15,485 bases of DNA, taken from assembly GCA_964592815.1 (NCBI GenBank), contig CAZQGE010000030.1, positions 1 to 15,485 on the forward strand, in the 5' to 3' direction. Of this stretch, positions 13,390-15,485 are shown piece after piece. Numbering within the stretch: the first letter of the stretch is position 1; every line of letters starts with the position of its first letter. The translations under genes and the position numbers were made by a program. Origin of the DNA: CAZQGE01 sp964592815 (lineage in GTDB: Bacteria > Bacillota > Clostridia > Christensenellales > CAG-917). The notes below the pieces were generated by a model. The model worked only from the letters and a program-made list of their open reading frames with translations, searched no databases and had not been told where the DNA came from.

Positions 13390-14665
13390 AATATCAATAA
13401 TTACATTGGGTTGCAAAGTCAATCAATACGATACCGATGCAATGCTTGCGGTGTTAAGCAAAGGTGGTTTTGAAGTTTTTGAAGGCTTAGAAATTGCTGA
13501 TAAATACATAATCAACACTTGTGCCGTAACCGCAGAAGCTGAAAGAAAATCACGCCAGTATGTCGGAAAAATTTTGAAGGTTAATCCTGATGCGCAAATA
13601 TACGTTTGCGGTTGCGCATCTCAAAATAATTTTACTCAGTTTGCAAAAGATAACGTTATTTATATATCTGGAACAGAAAACAAAATAAAACTTGCCCAAG
13701 AAATAGTCAAAAATTCGGTTATTGACGATGAAAATTTTGAAAAGGACGGCTTTTTTGACAAAATTATTTGCTCAGACTTTGACGTAAAAGATAAGTTTGA
13801 GGAAAATAGTGGCATTATAAATTTCAAAACGCGCCATTTTATCAAGGTTCAGGACGGGTGCAATAATTTTTGCAGTTATTGCATTATTCCATATTTGAGA
13901 GGTAGAAGCCGTTCACGAAGTATGTCAAACATATTCAACGAGCTTGACGCTTTGATTGGAAAAACCGAGGAAGTTGTTGTGACTGGCATAAATTTGTCCG
14001 CATACGGTAAAGATATGAACGTCAGTTTGAAAGATTTGATTTTAGCTTTGCAAAAATATCCGTTTAGAATAAGACTTGGTTCGCTTGAAGTTGGTGTCAT
14101 AAATCGTGAATTTTTGCAAGCTACAACCGAACTTAAAAAATTTTGTCCACATTTTCATTTGTCGCTTCAAAGCGGTGATGATGAAGTCTTAAAAAGTATG
14201 AATAGGCATTATTCAACTGAAGAATATTTTTCCGCTGTTCAGTTAATTAGAGAATTTTATCCGCAAGCTGGCATTACGACAGACATTATTGTTGGCTTTC
14301 CAACTGAAACAGAAGAAGAATTTGAAAACTCCATGAATTTTGCAAAAAAAGTAGGATTTTCAGATATCCACGTTTTCCCTTATTCATCAAGGAAGGGGAC
14401 TGTTGCAGGCAAAATGCCTACCTTGTCAGCGGAAGTTTTAGAGAGTCGTCAACAACGTATGCTGGACGTAAAATCGGAACTAAGAAAAAAATATCTGTTG
14501 AGCCAATTAGGAAAAAATCAAGAAGTTTTGTTTGAAACCAAAGAAGACGGAATGTGGGTTGGACACTCTACAAATTATATCAAAGTTTACAGTTTATACG
14601 GAAAACGAAATACATTGCAAACAATAACCCCCACAATGCTTTATAATGACGGAGTTAGAGTATAA
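13379..14665 (+). CDS. mtaB: tRNA (t6A37) methylthiotransferase MtaB
   Basis: MtaB is a radical-SAM enzyme that adds a methylthio group to t6A37 of ANN-reading tRNAs such as tRNA-Lys. The 428-residue protein has the MiaB-like N-terminal domain with three cluster cysteines (C12 in TLGCKVNQYD, C48 in NTCAV, C79 in GCASQ). The radical-SAM core has C161-x3-C165-x2-C168 (GCNNFCSYC), and the end carries a TRAM-like RNA-binding domain. The TLGCKVNQYD opening separates MtaB from MiaB and RimO. A TTG at 13373 is in frame, but ATG 13379 lies 9 nt after GGGAG (13365-13369) and TTG only 3 nt, so ATG is chosen. It overlaps rsmE by 11 nt. Confidence 0.95.
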   Translation: MSHKISIITLGCKVNQYDTDAMLAVLSKGGFEVFEGLEIADKYIINTCAVTAEAERKSRQYVGKILKVNPDAQIYVCGCASQNNFTQFAKDNVIYISGTENKIKLAQEIVKNSVIDDENFEKDGFFDKIICSDFDVKDKFEENSGIINFKTRHFIKVQDGCNNFCSYCIIPYLRGRSRSRSMSNIFNELDALIGKTEEVVVTGINLSAYGKDMNVSLKDLILALQKYPFRIRLGSLEVGVINREFLQATTELKKFCPHFHLSLQSGDDEVLKSMNRHYSTEEYFSAVQLIREFYPQAGITTDIIVGFPTETEEEFENSMNFAKKVGFSDIHVFPYSSRKGTVAGKMPTLSAEVLESRQQRMLDVKSELRKKYLLSQLGKNQEVLFETKEDGMWVGHSTNYIKVYSLYGKRNTLQTITPTMLYNDGVRV

Positions 14666-14693
14666 TTAAAAGATAATTCAAAAGAGGTGTAAT

Positions 14694-15035
14694 ATGTCAG
14701 ATTGTATTTTTTGCAAAATTATTGCAGGTGAAATTCCTTCTACAAAAGTTTATGAAGATGAAGATATGTTGATTATAAAAGACATAACTCCACAAGCAGA
14801 AATTCATTATTTACTGCTCCCCAAAGAGCATTATGCAAACATTATTGAAATGACTGACGCACAAGCACAAACACTTGCAAAATGTATAAAAAAACTTTCA
14901 ACAATGGTTGACAAATTAGGTCTTAAAAAAGGTTTTAGACTCGTATCAAACAAAGGTGCAGACGCTTGCCAATCGGTAGAGCATTTGCACATTCATATTT
15001 TGGGTGGTAATCAGCTTTGCGATAAAATGTGCTAA
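14694..15035 (+). CDS. HIT-family protein (HINT-like purine phosphoramidase)
   Basis: This 113-residue protein has the histidine triad of the HINT branch, H97-L-H99-I-H101 in HLHIHILGG, which cleaves adenosine phosphoramidates and related AMP conjugates. The N-terminus MSDCIFCKIIAGEIP has the paired cysteines C4 and C7 that, with histidines, bind zinc in some HINT proteins. Length is typical. It has a good ribosome binding site (AGAGGTG, 14682-14688) and lies 28 nt after mtaB, so it is likely cotranscribed with rsmE-mtaB. No terminator separates it clearly from rpsU. Confidence 0.95.
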   Translation: MSDCIFCKIIAGEIPSTKVYEDEDMLIIKDITPQAEIHYLLLPKEHYANIIEMTDAQAQTLAKCIKKLSTMVDKLGLKKGFRLVSNKGADACQSVEHLHIHILGGNQLCDKMC

Positions 15036-15063
15036 GAAATTTTATTCAAGCAATCAAAAGAGT

Positions 15064-15091
15064 TTGACACTTTTTTCAAATAATGTATAAT
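15064..15091 (+). promoter_or_regulatory. Strong promoter of rpsU
   Basis: Perfect TTGACA (15064-15069) and TATAAT (15086-15091) are 16 bp apart. The predicted start near 15098 gives a leader of about 30 nt holding a near-ideal ribosome binding site (AGGAGGTGA, 15114-15122). Confidence 0.85.
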
Positions 15092-15127
15092 ATAAAAGCA
15101 CAATAAAAATTAGAGGAGGTGAAAACA

Positions 15128-15307
15128 ATGTCAACAGTCAAAGTAGGAGAAAGCGAGTCCTTAGATAACGCAATCCGCAGATTTAAGAGAAAATGCGCAC
15201 GTGACGGCATCATTGGCGACCTCCGTAAAAAGGAAGCGTACGAGAAGCCAAGCGTAAAGCGTAAAAAGAAAGCAGAGGCAGCTCGTAAGAGAATGTACAA
15301 AGCATAA
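15128..15307 (+). CDS. rpsU: 30S ribosomal protein bS21
   Basis: bS21 is a small basic protein of the 30S subunit near the platform and 3' end of 16S rRNA. The 59-residue product begins MSTVKVGESESLDNAIRRFK, has the conserved KRKCARDG stretch, and ends in the lysine/arginine-rich KRKKKAEAARKRMYKA tail. A GTG at 15119 is in frame but lies within the Shine-Dalgarno sequence; ATG 15128, 5 nt after AGGAGGTGA, is the start. Its own strong promoter precedes it, and tRNA-Val follows 29 nt after its stop without a terminator. Confidence 0.97.
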   Translation: MSTVKVGESESLDNAIRRFKRKCARDGIIGDLRKKEAYEKPSVKRKKKAEAARKRMYKA

Positions 15308-15314
15308 TGCATAA

Positions 15315-15334
15315 ATGACAGCAAATGCTGTCAT
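15315..15334 (+). repeat. Hairpin between rpsU and tRNA-Val
   Basis: Perfect 8-bp arms ATGACAGC (15315-15322) and GCTGTCAT (15327-15334) enclose an AAAT loop. No T-run follows, and the hairpin ends 2 nt before the tRNA. It therefore looks like a processing or mRNA-end structure, not a terminator. Confidence 0.6.
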
Positions 15335-15336
15335 AA

Positions 15337-15413
15337 GGGGGCATAGCTCAGTTGGTTAGAGCGCATGCTTCACATGCATGAGGTCGTAGGTTCGAGCCCT
15401 ACTGTCCCCACCA
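15337..15413 (+). tRNA. tRNA-Val (anticodon CAC)
   Basis: A 77-nt cloverleaf is readable: acceptor GGGGGCA with TGTCCCC (one G-U), D-stem GCTC/GAGC, anticodon stem CATGC/GCATG with loop TTCACAT (anticodon CAC, reading GTG), T-arm GTAGG-TTCGAGC-CCTAC, discriminator A15410 and encoded CCA. No promoter of its own is seen in the 29-nt gap, so it is probably cut from the rpsU transcript. Confidence 0.95.
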
Positions 15414-15418
15414 AATAT

Positions 15419-15446
15419 AATCTAAGTCGCAAGACTTAGATTTTTT
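15419..15446 (+). terminator. Intrinsic terminator after tRNA-Val
   Basis: A perfect 10-bp stem AATCTAAGTC (15419-15428) and GACTTAGATT (15433-15442) with a GCAA loop runs into a six-T tract (15441-15446). It should end the rpsU-tRNA-Val transcript. Confidence 0.93.
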
Positions 15447-15466
15447 GTTGTGTCCATAGGCTCGAA

Positions 15467-15484
15467 AGTGCGCAAAAGCGCACT
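15467..15484. repeat. GC-rich hairpin at the window end
   Basis: AGTGCGC (15467-15473) and GCGCACT (15478-15484) pair perfectly around AAAA. The window stops here, so it cannot be told whether it is a terminator for a gene on the minus strand beyond the edge or part of another element. Confidence 0.4.
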
Positions 15485-15485
15485 C

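Noticed and set aside
1..15485. CRISPR array, insertion sequence, prophage or defence system
   Set aside because: No regularly spaced direct repeats, transposase or integrase motifs, or defence-type domains were seen; most of the window is a conserved housekeeping region.

Overview
The window is AT-rich by eye, uses the standard bacterial code (TGA is a stop), has mostly strong Shine-Dalgarno sites, and holds a Firmicutes-type gene series: hrcA-grpE-dnaK-dnaJ-prmA-rsmE-mtaB-HIT-rpsU with a CIRCE operator. The only exported protein recognised is a lipoprotein. This points to a low-GC monoderm bacterium, most likely a member of the Clostridia. The species cannot be named from the sequence. All proteins and both tRNAs lie on the + strand; the one clear gene on the minus strand is a structured RNA.

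Region 1 (1-4063) is a tightly overlapping five-gene operon: an FmdE-family protein with a C-terminal zinc ribbon, a substrate-binding lipoprotein, a FecCD/BtuC-type permease, its ATPase, and a TrmO/TsaA-family tRNA methyltransferase. Every junction overlaps. In front of it lies a perfect 13-bp inverted repeat whose arms cover the predicted -10 box and the ribosome binding site. The cargo is unknown; a metal, oxyanion or metal-chelate is the natural guess. This is the least understood part of the window.

Region 2 (4064-6385) starts with a non-coding stretch carrying, on the minus strand, what I read as 6S RNA. It has a strong sigma-A promoter, an 11-bp terminal stem, rod-like pairing and a terminal U-run. 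A separate promoter drives an amidohydrolase on the other strand, and a membrane PAP2 phosphatase follows.

Region 3 (6386-6775) holds tRNA-Thr(CGT) with its own promoter and terminator, then the hrcA promoter with an overlapping CIRCE element.

Region 4 (6776-15035) is the heat-shock operon hrcA-grpE-dnaK-dnaJ, which runs into prmA. It is followed by rsmE-mtaB-HIT from a new promoter. Hairpins without U-tracts sit in the grpE/dnaK and dnaK/dnaJ junctions. HrcA should close its own operon through CIRCE, with GrpE and DnaJ acting as co-chaperones of DnaK.

Region 5 (15036-15485) is rpsU with a strong promoter, then tRNA-Val(CAC) 29 nt downstream, and one shared intrinsic terminator. No mobile element, CRISPR array, phage gene or prophage attachment site was seen.
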